Positions 23,403 through 34,261 are shown, counted from the stretch's first letter. The stretch: 64,000 nucleotides of DNA from Turbatrix aceti (GCA_963969345.1 OZ017767.1:9675547-9739546); one strand, 5' to 3'. The notes: a model not told the origin generated them from the letters alone. Program-made: numbers and translations.

Positions 23403-25066
23403 ATGAGCAACGACACCCGTGATAATGAAATACTCCAACCTATTGAGGATCAACTTGACGCATTTACACGGTATTTTCATGATTTGTATTCCTTCTATGG
23501 TATAATCATGATTTTTTTTATATATTTATCATTCGTCCAATTATTTATCAAAATCCACAATTTCATTATCTTCCTTTTGGTCATCGTATTTATGATCAAG
23601 TCCATTGTTTCAAAAGAAACCATTTTTAGAGCACCTTTTTTCGTGATATTATTATCCGGCTGTATTTTAAAAACCGCAGTTGATGTGTCTTATGTGGTGG
23701 CAGATTTTGCCATAAAAGATGCAATGTCTCCTATGAAACGACTCAATGAACAAATCACTAGAATTTCTATTACATTTTTGAACTTGGTTTTATCGTACAA
23801 CAAATTTGCAAGCAAGTTTTTATGTATCTTTATAAATATAACCAAGGCATAAAATCCGGCCGGCTGGGGGCCGGCTTTTCGATTCAAGGCCGGCCGAAAA
23901 AGCCGGAAAAAATCCGAAAGTTGATTTTTTTCGAAAAAAAGTATGATTTTCTGACGTTTTTGTGCTTCATTCGTCATTTTTTTACTTTTTACGACAGAGG
24001 AATTTACTATTATGCATTTTTCCATAACATTAGGTTGTTTCCAAAAAAAATTTTTTTCCAAATTTGGTAAAATTTTACGAAAATAACCCTAAAATAAAGC
24101 ACGAAAATTTTTTTCAAAAAATAGGCCGCGGCCGGCCCGGCTTCGGCCTGAAAATTTAGGCCGGCGGCCTGATTTTTAGGCCGGCTTTATGCCTTGAATA
24201 TAACAAAGATTACGGGGTAATCAATCAATCATTCAATCACTTACTGTTTTTTGTACTTAAGTTTTAAAATTTTAAAACTTTTAGGCATCATACAATGGCG
24301 AAAAGTAAACAGAATATTCAACAACTATACAATAATTGGCAGTATTATGTTTTGCTTATTTTCTTCATTCCTGGTATGGCTTCCTGTTCCTTGGCTATTT
24401 GTCTGTTACTACAAATTTAAAAAATGTTTACCTGAAGAAGATGAAAGCGCAGACAATTACATCAGAAATACGTCAGTTGTCATCATTGTTGTCTCGACAG
24501 TGGTTGCTACATGTCTCTGTCTAATAGCTGGACTACGCAGTAGATTTGGCAACAACGATGTAAGTGATGTCAGCATATCAAAGGAACGTCGATCAGCAGA
24601 AAATAAGCTTCTTATTCAAACTAGTGTATTCACAATAATAATTCTGACGTATGCAATAATTGATGCTATATCGTGGTACTTCAGCTACGATCTTGATATA
24701 TTTCAACAGAAATTCATCGATGCGACCATGATCACAATGCGGGATTCACTGATGCCTTTACTAGTGCTACCATTTATAATTTGCGATACGTGGAGGCACA
24801 AGTTGTTCAAGTCTTCCGGTTTGGTATTGTTCTTCACAAAATTAATCAATTATCCAAGTTTTTCAACCGTTGTGCGCGTATTGAATAACTGCAAGCTTTT
24901 GCAATTTTTAAAAACGCTTCCAATTAGTGTGTATGTCGGCTTGTTTTACGGAACCGCTTTTCTTCAATGTGTTTTGTATACTTTGAATTTTTTACTTAAC
25001 TCATTTTATAGCGGAAGGTTAACTGAATATTATGCACAACAATTGTTTGTGTTGTTTAACCGTTAA
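23403..25066 (+). CDS. serpentine chemoreceptor-like 7TM protein 1
   Basis: Two exons, 23403-23823 and 24285-25066, join in phase (donor GTATCT, acceptor TTTTAG) to 400 residues. Several strongly hydrophobic helices are visible: FYGIIMIFFIYLSFVQLF, IIFLLVIVFMI, FFVILLSGCIL in exon 1, and further helices around MFCLFSSFLVWLPVP, VVIIVVSTVVATCLCLI, SVFTIIILTYAII and LMPLLVLPFII in exon 2. A basic loop follows the last core helix (CDTWRHKLF). This is the layout of a nematode chemosensory GPCR, but I cannot assign a subfamily. The intron contains a MITE at 23843-24196. Splicing at 23824 removes it, so the gene need not be broken. Confidence 0.75.
23843..24196. mobile_element. hAT-type MITE, GGCCGGC-rich family, copy 1
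   Basis: Ends CAAGGCATAAA and TTTATGCCTTG are perfect 11 bp inverted repeats. An 8 bp target duplication AATATAAC flanks it at 23835-23842 and 24197-24204. The subterminal parts are dense in GGCCGGC, and the middle is AT-rich. The same family recurs at 54573-54885. Here it lies in the intron of chemoreceptor 1, starting 19 bp after the inferred donor. Confidence 0.9.
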
Positions 25067-25079
25067 TTGACTTTGAAAA

Positions 25080-25260
25080 CAAATTTGTAGTGTAATCTCT
25101 CAAATTTATGGATCAAAGCAATATTTTTGCCAACATGTACCAAATGGATGTTATTCTATAATCTGTAGTTATCGCGCGTTCGTTCTTCGACCGTTTCAAA
25201 GAAACTGACTGAGTGTTGACCTGCTATAAGAAGATTTCTGACACCGTTTATCAAAAAAAC
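25080..25260. promoter_or_regulatory. relic resembling the 20.4 kb peptide promoter
   Basis: TTATGGATCAAAGCAAT at about 25105, CAACATGTACCAAA at about 25130 and TCGCGCGTT near 25172 follow the same order and spacing as the block upstream of the peptide gene at 20620. A TATAAG lies near 25225, but no signal-peptide open frame follows before the convergent gene. It may be a promoter left from a lost peptide gene. Confidence 0.4.
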
Positions 25261-25295
25261 AGACAAAAAAGTAATCAAGAAAAATCCGTTCCAAG

Positions 25296-26273
25296 TTAGG
25301 CACAGTGTTCCACGGCATCAGCAGGGGTTTGGGTTTCTCCCGCGACCCCTGCTTCCGTCGGCTGATCTTTGGTGCCGTGACGGAAAGGCAGACGGTGCAT
25401 CAGGCGACTGATGGGCTTGAAACTGATCTTTCCCTTGTGTTTATCCTTGGATTTTTCTTTTTTAGCCAGACGAGCCAGGAGTTCGTTGTTACGAACGAGC
25501 TAAAAAATCAAACAAAGTCCGGAAGCTGACGAAACTACCGGAAAACATACCAGTTCCTTGAGATCGTCGTTGAAGATCAAAGAAGTAGAAATCATGGAAG
25601 TCGGGGCATCGGGCATCTCCTCGGCTGGGCTGGGGTAGACGGCGGTGCTCATCTCGGAGTCGGTCTCGTCAACCTCGCCGGCGGCCACGCGCTGCAACCC
25701 GTACTTGGCGTCTTCCTTGTCCAGCTTCTGGCAGATGTCGTTGGAGAGCTGGGAGATCTTTGCGTGGATGTTCTTCGTCTTGGCGCGAAGCTGCTCTACC
25801 GAGTCAAGCAAATCCTGGAGATCGCGTTCCGCTTCGATGATGCTCGCCAGCCGGAAGTTGATGGATTCTGGCTTTTCAACAACCGCAACCGGCGAAGTGA
25901 CATTCTGAGTATTATCTTCTACAAGAGAATCTTCAACTCCTTGATCCTGCTGATCGGCATAGAAAACGTTCATTTTATGTTTCAGGTTTTTGCCGAAGAT
26001 ATCACTTTTATACATTTCTTCGTGTCTTTGGGCTTCGAGGATATCAGCCAAAATAAAGCTATCATCCGGGGAACGATAAGACTGAAAAGTCACTTGTATT
26101 TTGGAATTTCGCCACCCAATTCCCCGGGATTAAAAACCAACCATGAGATTGTCAATTGTCAGATCCGAAAACTCTTCTTCGCGGTGGTTGAAAAGGGAAT
26201 CGCTTCGTGGAAGGGGCGAAGACATAAGTGGCGAATCTGCCAAGCGGCTGAGGGGAGTCGTATCACCGTTCAT
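25296..26273 (-). CDS. orphan coiled-coil/basic-tail family, member 1
   Basis: Three exons on the minus strand (26142-26273, 25551-26081, 25296-25499) with phase-0 introns give 288 residues. I do not recognise the family. The N-terminus is Ser/Asp-rich and contains SSPLPRSDS. The middle is a predicted coiled coil, from NFRLASIIEAERDL to LSNDICQKLDKED. The last exon opens with LVRNNELLARLAKKEK and is strongly basic, ending in a polar tail. Members at 59829-60775 and 62150-62873 have the same three-exon, phase-0 structure, and the same RNN[EQ]xL motif opens exon 3. From about 25353 to 25907, introns included, it is nearly identical to member 2. An in-frame ATG upstream at 26378 would add a hydrophobic leader; I prefer 26273. 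Confidence 0.72.
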
Positions 26274-26594
26274 GGAACACAAAAAACTGTCGCGACAGAC
26301 GTCGATTGAGTTGACACGCAACCAGAAAACAACAACAGAAAAATGTTTGAACGACTTTTTGCAAGAATGAAGCTGCACAAAGCGGTAACTTTTGAAATTT
26401 GCATACGCATGGGAAATGACAAAATAAATGTAGGTGGTATATATCAGAGGGGGCCGTCTGAAATTCGGTCGGATGATCCGACCCGAAATCCGATGCTTAG
26501 AATTATCCGATCCATGGATCCGAGTTTCTGTAAAAAATTTTTGATTTTCCTGTTTTGGATGCCTTTGACATCATAAAGAAAATCGGATGAAATT

Positions 26595-26630
26595 AGTGTG
26601 CAACGTGATTTTTAAATCACGTTGCACACT
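26595..26630. repeat. palindrome, 17 bp arms, 2 bp loop
   Basis: AGTGTGCAACGTGATTT (26595-26611) is the exact reverse complement of 26614-26630. It lies between the divergent orphan-family member 1 and the secreted peptide genes. It could be a regulatory palindrome or a cruciform remnant of a transposon; nothing else in the sequence decides. Confidence 0.75.
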
Positions 26631-27009
26631 ATTTAAAACAATTTTTTTTTAAATAAAAATTCACTTTGATTATGTGTAAATTTTTGTAATTTTTATACTC
26701 AAAATTGTGTTGAAGACGCAATTTTTATAAAATGCAAAGTTTTGATTCTGCGTGGCATAAACGGCGACATTTTACCGTGTTTGTAAAAAGTTTGCGACCA
26801 AAAAAATGTTTTTAGTAAACTTGCGCATCTTTGAGTGTTGTACCCAAAAAATACATATATGTACATAGTAAGAGCAAAGACTGATGCACCTGTCAGTCTA
26901 TCCGTTGTTTCATATCGTTGGGTTCAGTGTTTCAAAAAAAGGACGACATCTGTCAAGCAATACTGGTTTTAATTGGCTAGAATTGTATTAAACTGATTAA
27001 TGAGGGGTG

Positions 27010-27060
27010 ACAATCAGCGTGATACCGCCTTCTGTTTTCACGTGTTTCTACGCATAAAAG
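27010..27060 (+). promoter_or_regulatory. promoter of secreted peptide A
   Basis: CATAAAAG at 27053-27060 is a TATA-like box. It is preceded by CCGCCTTCTGTTTTCACGTG, and GTGCCCTAAAT-like sequence (ATGCCCTAAATC) follows. The same order occurs before peptide B (CCGCCTTTCTTC, CACGTGTTTC, TATAAAAG at 27922-27929, GTGCCCTAAATT) and, less completely, before peptide C (CCGCCTTCT, TATAAAAG at 31355-31362, ATGCCCAAAA). Confidence 0.6.
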
Positions 27061-27094
27061 CAAATGTATTATGCCCTAAATCAAAGACAATAAA

Positions 27095-27332
27095 ATGAAG
27101 TTTGTATCTCTGTTTTTTGTAGTATTTTGCTTTATGCTTCTGGCTATCAACGATGTTAGCAGCCAAATTATTCATCCCGTAGCTGGAGCAGCGATTGGAT
27201 CGAGAGTTGGTAGGTGATTTTGTTTACCTACCAAAATGTGCACATTTTATAGGCTTGGTCAAAGGAGCCACGAGAGGCCGTCCAGTCAGCGGCGCCGCTC
27301 GGGGAGCAGTCATCGGTGGACTTGTTGGATGA
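27095..27332 (+). CDS. secreted glycine-zipper peptide A
   Basis: Two exons (27095-27209 and 27253-27332, intron 43 bp) give 64 residues. A signal peptide ends near VSSQ, at about residue 24. The mature part begins IIHPVAGAAIGSRVG and continues RGRPVSGAARGAVIGGLVG, with GxxxG spacing typical of glycine-zipper or membrane-active peptides. It has no cysteines and is basic. An antimicrobial or secreted-effector role is plausible from composition only. A close paralogue (B) follows at 27981 and a diverged one (C) at 31400; the signal peptide and intron position are shared. Confidence 0.75.
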
Positions 27333-27980
27333 TTGAAGCATACTCATAGAAAATGTTTTGTTTATTATCTCTGTTTCAAGGTTTTGGCGTTGAAAAAAAA
27401 TAAAAATATAAACGATCGTTAATCAAAAACTCTGATTTGATTTGGATTCGAAAAAGTCATCACAAATATAAAAAAATTCTTCTGAGAGTTTTCAACCGCT
27501 CTTGAAAGCGCTTTTGAACGGCAAATTGGGTTAAAAAAAATTTATGCTTAGAAAAATTTCCGAATATTGACTTTTGATCCAAATTTGGACTAAAATGAGC
27601 GTTGAAAATAAAAAAAAATATTGCAGAGCGGAACGAGCGCCGGCATTCTAAATTAAAGATCCCGCGGGATCAAAAAAAGCTAATTAGAAAAACTTGTCGG
27701 TAATGTATAATTTTTTACCATCTGTCTGTAATTTGTTTTCACAATTTTTTTTTATAACACTTTGACATTTGTAACGGAGACCATATTCCAGACGTCTGAA
27801 ACGGAACTGGGACATAATACTGGTTTCATTATTTATAATCAATTATAGTAACGAAATTGATGGATGAGTTGTAACAATGAGCGACAGACCGCCTTTCTTC
27901 TTCAGCGGTTACACGTGTTTCTATAAAAGCCAGGTGTGTGCCCTAAATTAAAGGTAAAAGTATCCCCGAACCCACACAAA
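27333..27980. other. intergenic between peptide genes A and B
   Basis: AT-rich with no open frame of interest. The last 90 bp contain the peptide B promoter: CACGTGTTTC near 27912, then TATAAAAG at 27922-27929, 52 bp before the ATG. Confidence 0.5.
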
Positions 27981-28236
27981 ATGAAGTTTTTCTCTCTGCT
28001 TTTTGTATTCTGTTTTTTGCTTCTGGTTGTCAACGAAGTTAGCAGCCAACTCATTCACCCGATTGCTGGTGCACATGTTGGATCAAGAGTTGGTAGGTGC
28101 CTTGTTTTATCGATGTTAGTTGGAATTTACTTTATACATAAATATCTAGTTTACAGGCTTGGTCAGAGGATTTAGAAGAGGTCGTCCGCTCACTGGCGCT
28201 GCTCGAGGAGCATTCATCGGTAGCCTTGTTGGATGA
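27981..28236 (+). CDS. secreted glycine-zipper peptide B
   Basis: Exons 27981-28092 and 28157-28236 give 63 residues. The signal peptide (MKFFSLLFVFCFLLLVV...) ends at VSSQ. The mature peptide is LIHPIAGAHVGSRVG, then LVRGFRRGRPLTGAARGA and FIGSLVG. It aligns with peptide A along its full length. Differences are mostly conservative, but the centre is more basic (RGFRRGRP). The intron sits at the same codon and phase as in A. The gene appears intact, and tandem duplication with A is evident. Confidence 0.78.
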
Positions 28237-29242
28237 TTCAACCACACTCATTGAAAATGTTTTGTTAAAGTTGTGAATTTAAATAAAAGTGGAAATAAAA
28301 AAATTGTAAATCAATAAATAAATGTATCCCGAATCATGAATCGCGCCAAAGACCACATCGTTACTAATAGGGCACTGATTGTCTTTGGCGAGCAGGATTT
28401 GGCCGATAAAAGTAGAAAAATAGTGCAAAAAAATAACAAAAAAAAGATGCGGCGCGCCAAATTATCTAAAGAACAAAAATAACAAAAGAAAACAAAGTTT
28501 TGTGAACAAAAAATTGAAGCAAAATAAATATTTAGTTCAAGCTTAAAAAGTTTTTGTACGCATTGGGAAATAAATAAATTCGGGGCGCCAATTCTGATGT
28601 CTAGGAGTGCTTGATGGTCCTTGTATCTCACTAATTGCATTATATTTTTTTGTTGTTTTTTTGAAATACACACTTTGCAAAATTTGCTATCAATATCACA
28701 GTTTTTTGAGAGACATTTACACCTACGTGGACATCATTTGTGCCTCCTAACAAATGGTCTAATGATAACTAACCACTGAGTAATGGAAATAAATAAATAA
28801 ATAAATCACAGTTTTGAAAAAAAATAGAACATCATTTTTTTTTTGTTACATACACCGAAAAAATAACGTGTCATTAAATATGAAAAAGTGTCACCTTTTT
28901 GCTCGAAGTTCACAGAGTGACACATCTGACACACATTCTACAGCTTTTATATCCCAAATGTTGCTTTTATCGCAGTTTTAGCTTTAAAAAAAATAGTACA
29001 CTTTTTTCTGCGTATAAATACCGTATTCGAAGCACAAAAAATATTGTTCTCTTCGTTAATATTTGGTAGTTGTTCGAAAACATCCCCAGGGTCGTCAAAA
29101 AAAAACAAGATTGTCAATAAATATTTTGATAATTAAAAAAATACATAATAATTCATTTGGTTCATCAACTTTCATTCTGTTATTTATTGCTTGACGGTTG
29201 TTAGCATTATAATTATTATATTTCCTGCAATATTGTATCACA
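28237..29242. other. intergenic, no gene seen
   Basis: AT-rich. Several short TTTT and AAAA runs, one GATCCGGGTC-free stretch, and no plausible coding frame. A minus-strand frame at 28311-28673 has no supporting composition or splice context. Confidence 0.45.
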
Positions 29243-30310
29243 ATGCAAACACTCTGGCTAATTTCTTTGATCAACGGATATGCGGGATCAGCAGTTGGCC
29301 TGCTTCTCAACTTGTTGATGCTTTACTTGATTCATAACGGTGGTATAACAGGCTACAACGCTCCTCTTTATCAGATTCATATTAACCGCACTGTTTTTTG
29401 CGCTCTAGGAATTATCTTATTACCGGTAATATTTATAATACACGCATTTTGTTTAAAAACATAAAAATAATTATTTCAGCTTCGAACACAACTAGGTCCT
29501 CTATCGTACGTCGTTACAAAAAACAGTATTTTTTCTCTACCTATATTTGTCCATCAAATGTTATTACCAGTGCTTGGTTCTTTACGGCACCTGGAAAGCT
29601 TATTTATTGTCAGTGGCTTCATCTTTCGCTACCGTAAGATTTGCTACAACCAACAATTCACTACTCGATACGGTATTTTTCAAGGTAGCATATGTGTGCT
29701 TATTGCAATCTCTGTTGCTACAATCCAATATTTCACAGTAATTCCAGCGATGGATCCAATAATATTAAGAAAAATTTCAAAATATATTGAATCCGATGAT
29801 TTTCTTTTAGTTTTGCAATTGTCTCCTGTTGGTGGTTTTGTTTGTATAATAAGTCATTATTTTATGTTTATTTTCAGAACAATCATTTTCACGAAATTTC
29901 GATCGCTTGTGCAACAGGTATTTTGATTGGAGAATATATAATTATAATCTACTCATGTATAATGGCAAGAATGTATTTCAAAAATAATAAAAATGTTTTT
30001 TCGTCTAAGACGCTTCAAATGCATCAAGAAATAAACAATGCACTTATTGCACAGGTAGATAGACACATACTTATAATAATTTCATAATTTTTTAATCAAC
30101 TATATATTTCAGGTATTAGTATCGCTTTCATTTAGCGGCATTCCGCAGCTTGTCCAGGTGTTTATTCAGTTTTCCGACAAAAACACAAATTATATCGTTG
30201 GCAGGTTTGCAAATTTTTCAGTTGTCTGGATACCTACAATCAATGTTATTGTTTTATTACTCGTTATCAGAACCTTTCGACAAAAAGTGTTCAAAATTTG
30301 TTGTGTTTAG
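29243..30310 (+). CDS. serpentine chemoreceptor-like 7TM protein 2
   Basis: Four exons: 29243-29425, 29480-29827 (or 29839), 29878-30054 and 30113-30310. Introns are about 40-60 bp and all in phase 0, giving about 301-305 residues. The N-terminus runs directly into a helix (YAGSAVGLLLNLLMLYLI). Later helices include FHQMLLPVLG-type, VCVLIAISVATIQYF-type, GILIGEYIIIIYSC and VWIPTINVIVLLLVI. It ends in a short basic tail (RTFRQKVFKICCV), typical of nematode chemoreceptors. The exon 2 donor is uncertain: GTTGGT at 29828 or GTTTGT at 29840. I cannot name the subfamily. Confidence 0.75.
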
Positions 30311-31162
30311 TGAAATTTTATTCAATAAAGATTATTACAATTATTATATTTTTCGATTTTCGGGATTATTGGCAGGGTTGTTGATCAATCTCAAGCAAGA
30401 GTGAAACGCGTAAAAAAATTATTACGTTTTTTCTAAAGAAGTACCGAAACGTGCCTGACGGGTCGAATTACTTCGGTTGCGACCACTGTCATTTTTATTG
30501 AATTAAAACATGTTGATCAAAAATATTTTATTTGTTTCCTGTTTCAGTTTTTAACGCCAAAACAACAAAAATAAAAAAATTGTTGATTAATATTTAAATC
30601 TGACTTGAGTTGATCTGAATTTGAAAAATTCATTACGGCATTGAATATATAAGTTCACGTTTTGAAAAACGCATCATGTCGTCCACACCATCTAAAATGT
30701 ATATTTATTCTAAAAATCTCGATTTCTTGCAATTTTTTACGTTTGGGTTCAGTGTTGTCGGATAATTTGATTCGACTAGAAAATGCATAAAATGCGACAC
30801 ACTGAATCTTATAAAGCGTTTTATCATGATGACAAAAATCCCAATCTCATTTCATTTCATACCTCAAAAATTCATTCGCGCAAACAACAAAAGAAATCGA
30901 AAATTACACAAAACTCAATGTTCGGCACAGACGCAGATCAGTTCACTGATAATAATATAGTAAATATGAATGTGCACAAGCCCTTGATCACTTTTATTTT
31001 TCAAGAAATAAAAAAATTTATTTGTATGTTTTTTTGATCAGTATAAACATCAAAAAAAGATAAGAATGCGGAAGCTATATCGCAAAACTTTGTGTTTCAG
31101 AAAGTCACGCTCGCAGTACCGGTTTTTGTTAAATAAAAAAATAAAAATCATCATTGTCTTCG
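30311..31162. other. intergenic, no gene seen
   Basis: AT-rich. The open frame at 30783-31037 (84 codons) is AT-rich and has no features suggesting a protein. The block near 30430-30480 (ACGGGTCGAATTACTTCGG) resembles sequence near 31760, right of the peptide C gene. Confidence 0.4.
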
Positions 31163-31851
31163 GTTTTACATGTAGGCACCGTCACGCGTGAAGTTACTTC
31201 CGCGTTATCGGCGAGTCCATGTTCCCAAAAAAGTACGTTGTTTTACAAACGATACTGATTTTAATTGATAACTTTGGAAGTTTAGTGGTGATTGATAGAA
31301 GAATCGTAACAATCTCCGCCTTCTATCTTTTACAATTACGACCTTCTGTTTTACTATAAAAGCCAACGTTTTATGCCCAAAAATAAAATAAAAAACGAAA
31401 TGAAATTTTTCTCTCTGTTCATTGTTTCCTTCTTCATGTTTTTGGCTATCAGCGGAGTAAGCAGCCAAAATAGTAAGTGATTTTGTTCAACCATAGAACT
31501 CTACAATCGATGTTATTATAGGAGCCCGAGCCACGAGGACGCAGCTACCGCAAGAGTTAACGCGGAAAATCCCGAACTAAATGGTTGATGGCTGAAGAAA
31601 GGTCATCAAAAATGTTTTTTTTTTCATTTGCTGTGCTTCAAAGTATGAATACCCCTTACAAAAATGAAAATAAAAAACAATGTTGATTAAAGTATGAGAT
31701 TTGAGTTTAACTGGATTTGAAAACGTAAAAACGTCACGAAAAAAAAACGCTGCTGCAAAATTGCTGACGGGTGCCTTACGTCGAATAGTTCACGGAATTC
31801 TGTGATAACGCGGAAGTAACCTTACACGTAACGGAGCCTACGTGTGAAAAC
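31163..31851. mobile_element. inverted-repeat-bounded segment enclosing peptide C
   Basis: Positions 31163-31209 and 31804-31851 are imperfect inverted repeats of about 47 bp. The innermost 17 bp (GTTACTTCCGCGTTATC) is exact. The outer part differs at about seven positions plus one gap. The whole peptide C gene, with its promoter, lies between them. No transposase and no target duplication were found. It may be a gene captured in a small element, or repeats that formed around it by local inversion. Confidence 0.6.
31400..31580 (+). CDS. secreted peptide C, diverged or degenerate paralogue
   Basis: Exons 31400-31472 and 31522-31580 give 43 residues. The signal peptide (MKFFSLFIVSFFMFLAISG) and VSSQ cleavage region match peptides A and B. 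The rest does not: exon 1 ends right after SSQN, and exon 2 reads RARATRTQLPQELTRKIPN, with no glycine zipper. At the DNA level, exon 2 still resembles GAGCCACGAG of peptide A, so the mature part may be in a shifted frame. It is either a decaying copy or a neofunctionalised basic peptide. The TATA box at 31355-31362 is retained. Confidence 0.6.
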
Positions 31852-31909
31852 AGAAAGAAATTTATTTTTTATTTGACCAAAACCAGTATTGTTTGACATC
31901 AACATTTAC

Positions 31910-31995
31910 ATTGGCAGGTGCCATTTTCGTCAGAATTTAAACCATCTGAGAAGGAGCTTTTTTGACAATGTTAGCTTCAGATCGCAGGGAATTGA
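31910..31995 (-). pseudogene. fragment of the TPH last exon and 3' UTR
   Basis: This 86 bp closely matches 32462-32547, the last coding codons and 3' flank of the left TPH gene, in the same minus orientation. About six substitutions separate them. It covers only the C-terminal residues and the start of the 3' UTR and cannot be functional. It abuts the copy of the PDK1 leader at 31996 and thus marks a rearrangement breakpoint. Confidence 0.8.
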
Positions 31996-32035
31996 GGGAA
32001 TTGGCGCTGGAAGACAAATTCCAGCGCCAATTCCC
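31996..32035. repeat. 40 bp palindrome at the duplication boundary
   Basis: GGGAATTGGCGCTGGAA (31996-32012) and its exact reverse complement (32019-32035) flank the loop GACAAA. The sequence ATTGGCGCTGGAAGACAAATT equals the reverse complement of the PDK1 leader ending at 38041. In the left arm the following TATA-containing piece is replaced by the second half of this palindrome. Confidence 0.8.
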
Positions 32036-32488
32036 TGCACCGGATGAAAACAATGCCAGTGATACAGTAATAAAACAAATGAACATAAAAAAATAAAGCA
32101 ATAATTATTGGAAAACAACTGGGTTAAAATAAAAAAATTGCAAATTGATAACGCATGAAGGAAAGAAATAAAAAAGCAAAACAAACAAAAAAAGAAGTGA
32201 ACACGAAAGCAGGATCCGCAACGTGCAAGCATTCGGCGGGCGCGTGCGCATGCCAAGTGACGCAACTTTATTGTATTTTTTTTCTCCTTTTAGCCTATTT
32301 CAAGCATTTTTACATCTGATGTGCATAATATTTATTTACCTAAATTATTTATCAATTTGCACAAAGCATAAATGCATTCAGAAATACGGAGGAAAATAAT
32401 AGTTGGTTGACAGAGATATTGGACAGAGATACTATAAATGTTTTTAGGTAAACTTGCATAAATTGGCAGGTGCCATTTTCGTCAGAAT

Positions 32489-34261
32489 TTAAAGCATCTG
32501 AGAAAGAGCTTTTTTGACAACGTTGGCTTCAGATCGCAGGGAATTGACGGCCAGCATGAGAGAACGCATGTTGTCGAGCACCTCCACGGATTCGGTGCAC
32601 GGATTGTAGCGGATGACGGACGGACGATTTATGCTGTTTGTGAAGGTTCTGTAAAAAATTTTTATTCTTGAACCAAACTTTAAATTCGATACCTCAGCTT
32701 TTGCCGCGCGTCTTCAAAGGATTTGGTCCAAAAGTACTGGTCCTGGAACGTGGTAATGAGGCACTCCTTTGAGACCACGACTTCAGGATCAAAACGGTAA
32801 ATCACTGCCTTCTGGCTCATCGAGTGCTCAATTTCGCTGGCACATGAAAGCAGTCCGGCGCCGTAGATTTTGTAGGGCAAATCATCCGAAGGACTGCCGT
32901 TCTCGCTGTTTTGGGTGTTGAGACAGAGACCAAATTCGATGGTAAAAAAGTACAGCGTTGCAATCTTTTTTAGATCGTCATCCGAAGCTCCGAGGGATGC
33001 GAGACCGATTTCGTGACTGAAATCCGCAAAATCAGGGTCCGCAAAGAGCGGCATGTGACCCATGAGTTCGTGGACCGTATCCCTGAAACGACCTTATCCA
33101 AAAAATTACACAATTTTTTTACTCACGGCTCAGGAGTGTAATACGGATCCGCGTGATGCCGAATGTACTGCGTGCAGTTGAAAACGCGGAATGCAAGCCC
33201 GGCAAGAAAGTCGCGAGCTGAGAGATATCCGGCGACAGGGCGCAGACGAAATCCTGTTTTATCTAAAAAACTCGTAAATCCAAAAAATTACCAAAAAAGT
33301 TAGAACAAACATTTCAGAAAATTGCAAATATCCTCAAGTTGCGGGATATTGTTCTCTGAGTATCCGCAGTGCTCCTGAAGGAGCTTAAAGTTTTCGAGAA
33401 ACTCGGGGCAAGCGTGGCGAAGATGCAGTTCACGCAGCTTTTGATAGACAATCTTCCAGGTCTCTAATTCGCGCTCGGTGTAGTCGATTCGTGGAATTGG
33501 TGTTCCTCTGAATTCATTTTGTCATATAAAAATATTCAGAAACAAAAAAACTAACTGCTTGTAATTCATAGCAATTTCTGCGAACATCATTCTTCTTTTA
33601 CGGTATTCTGCGTCTTTGAAACCCTGGAAAACATTTTTGTATTTTCCTGTGAATTTAAAAAAAAAACTAACCGGGTGATCAGCATCAAGTCCGTCACCGT
33701 ACATAATGACTTTAGAGGAGCAAATGTCGAGGTCCGAAATTCGTTTGGGGAACCAAATTGCCTCACTCAGGCCATTGGTCAACCGCGGATCGGTGATTCC
33801 GAGATTCGTGTTGCAGAGTTTGGTGACTTGAAATCCAGCGCCTGAGATTTTGGATATTATCTCGCTGTCGTTTATCTCACTGCTTTCGAGTTCAATGAGA
33901 ATTTCAATTTCATCGGGGGATTTCGGTTCAGGATTCCGTGTTTCAATGTGTTTGAGCATGACACTTTTCTGAAAATAAAAAATGGTTACAATAAATTGTT
34001 TTCAAAACCAACCGGTAATGTTGCAAAAATATTCTGGACGCCGGAAGGCTGTTTTGCGGCTCGTACAATTATTGCCAGTTGCTTTTTCTCACAACCATCT
34101 CTGCTGCAAAACAAATATATAAGTGAGTGCAACCGAAAGTCACACAGAAAGTAGTCTGATTTGGTTCGGTCTGGTTTGGAGTAATTTGTAGGACAGACAC
34201 TTACCCAAGTGTTGATTGGCGATTCAACGCAGAATTTCATATCATTGTTGTCTTTCGCCAT
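32489..34261 (-). CDS. tph-1: tryptophan hydroxylase, left copy
   Basis: Minus-strand exons: 34205-34261, 34013-34103, 33672-33968, 33556-33623, 33311-33507, 33127-33262, 32693-33082 and 32489-32648. Product: the biopterin-dependent, iron-containing enzyme making 5-hydroxytryptophan, the first step of serotonin synthesis. Evidence: [39 protein letters not shown], the iron-ligand motif [10 protein letters not shown] and the Glu in [20 protein letters not shown] and the C-terminal region match TPH better than phenylalanine or tyrosine hydroxylase. The exon 1-2 junction does not keep phase. If the first intron is retained, the frame stays open in this copy. Otherwise the first safe Met is 33959, giving about 412 residues. 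All other junctions are in phase and the catalytic residues are present. Confidence 0.9.

Larger units (their letters stand above)
26274..27094. other. intergenic with a 36 bp palindrome
   Basis: AT-rich DNA between divergent genes. A nearly perfect palindrome at 26595-26630 is listed separately. The last 80 bp hold the promoter of the secreted peptide gene at 27095. No other gene is seen. Confidence 0.5.

Noticed and set aside
23403..25066. Chemoreceptor 1 disrupted by a MITE in its exon
   Set aside because: The open frame stops inside the MITE, but a GTATCT donor at 23824 joins in phase with the TTTTAG acceptor at 24284. The MITE is then simply intronic and the gene intact.
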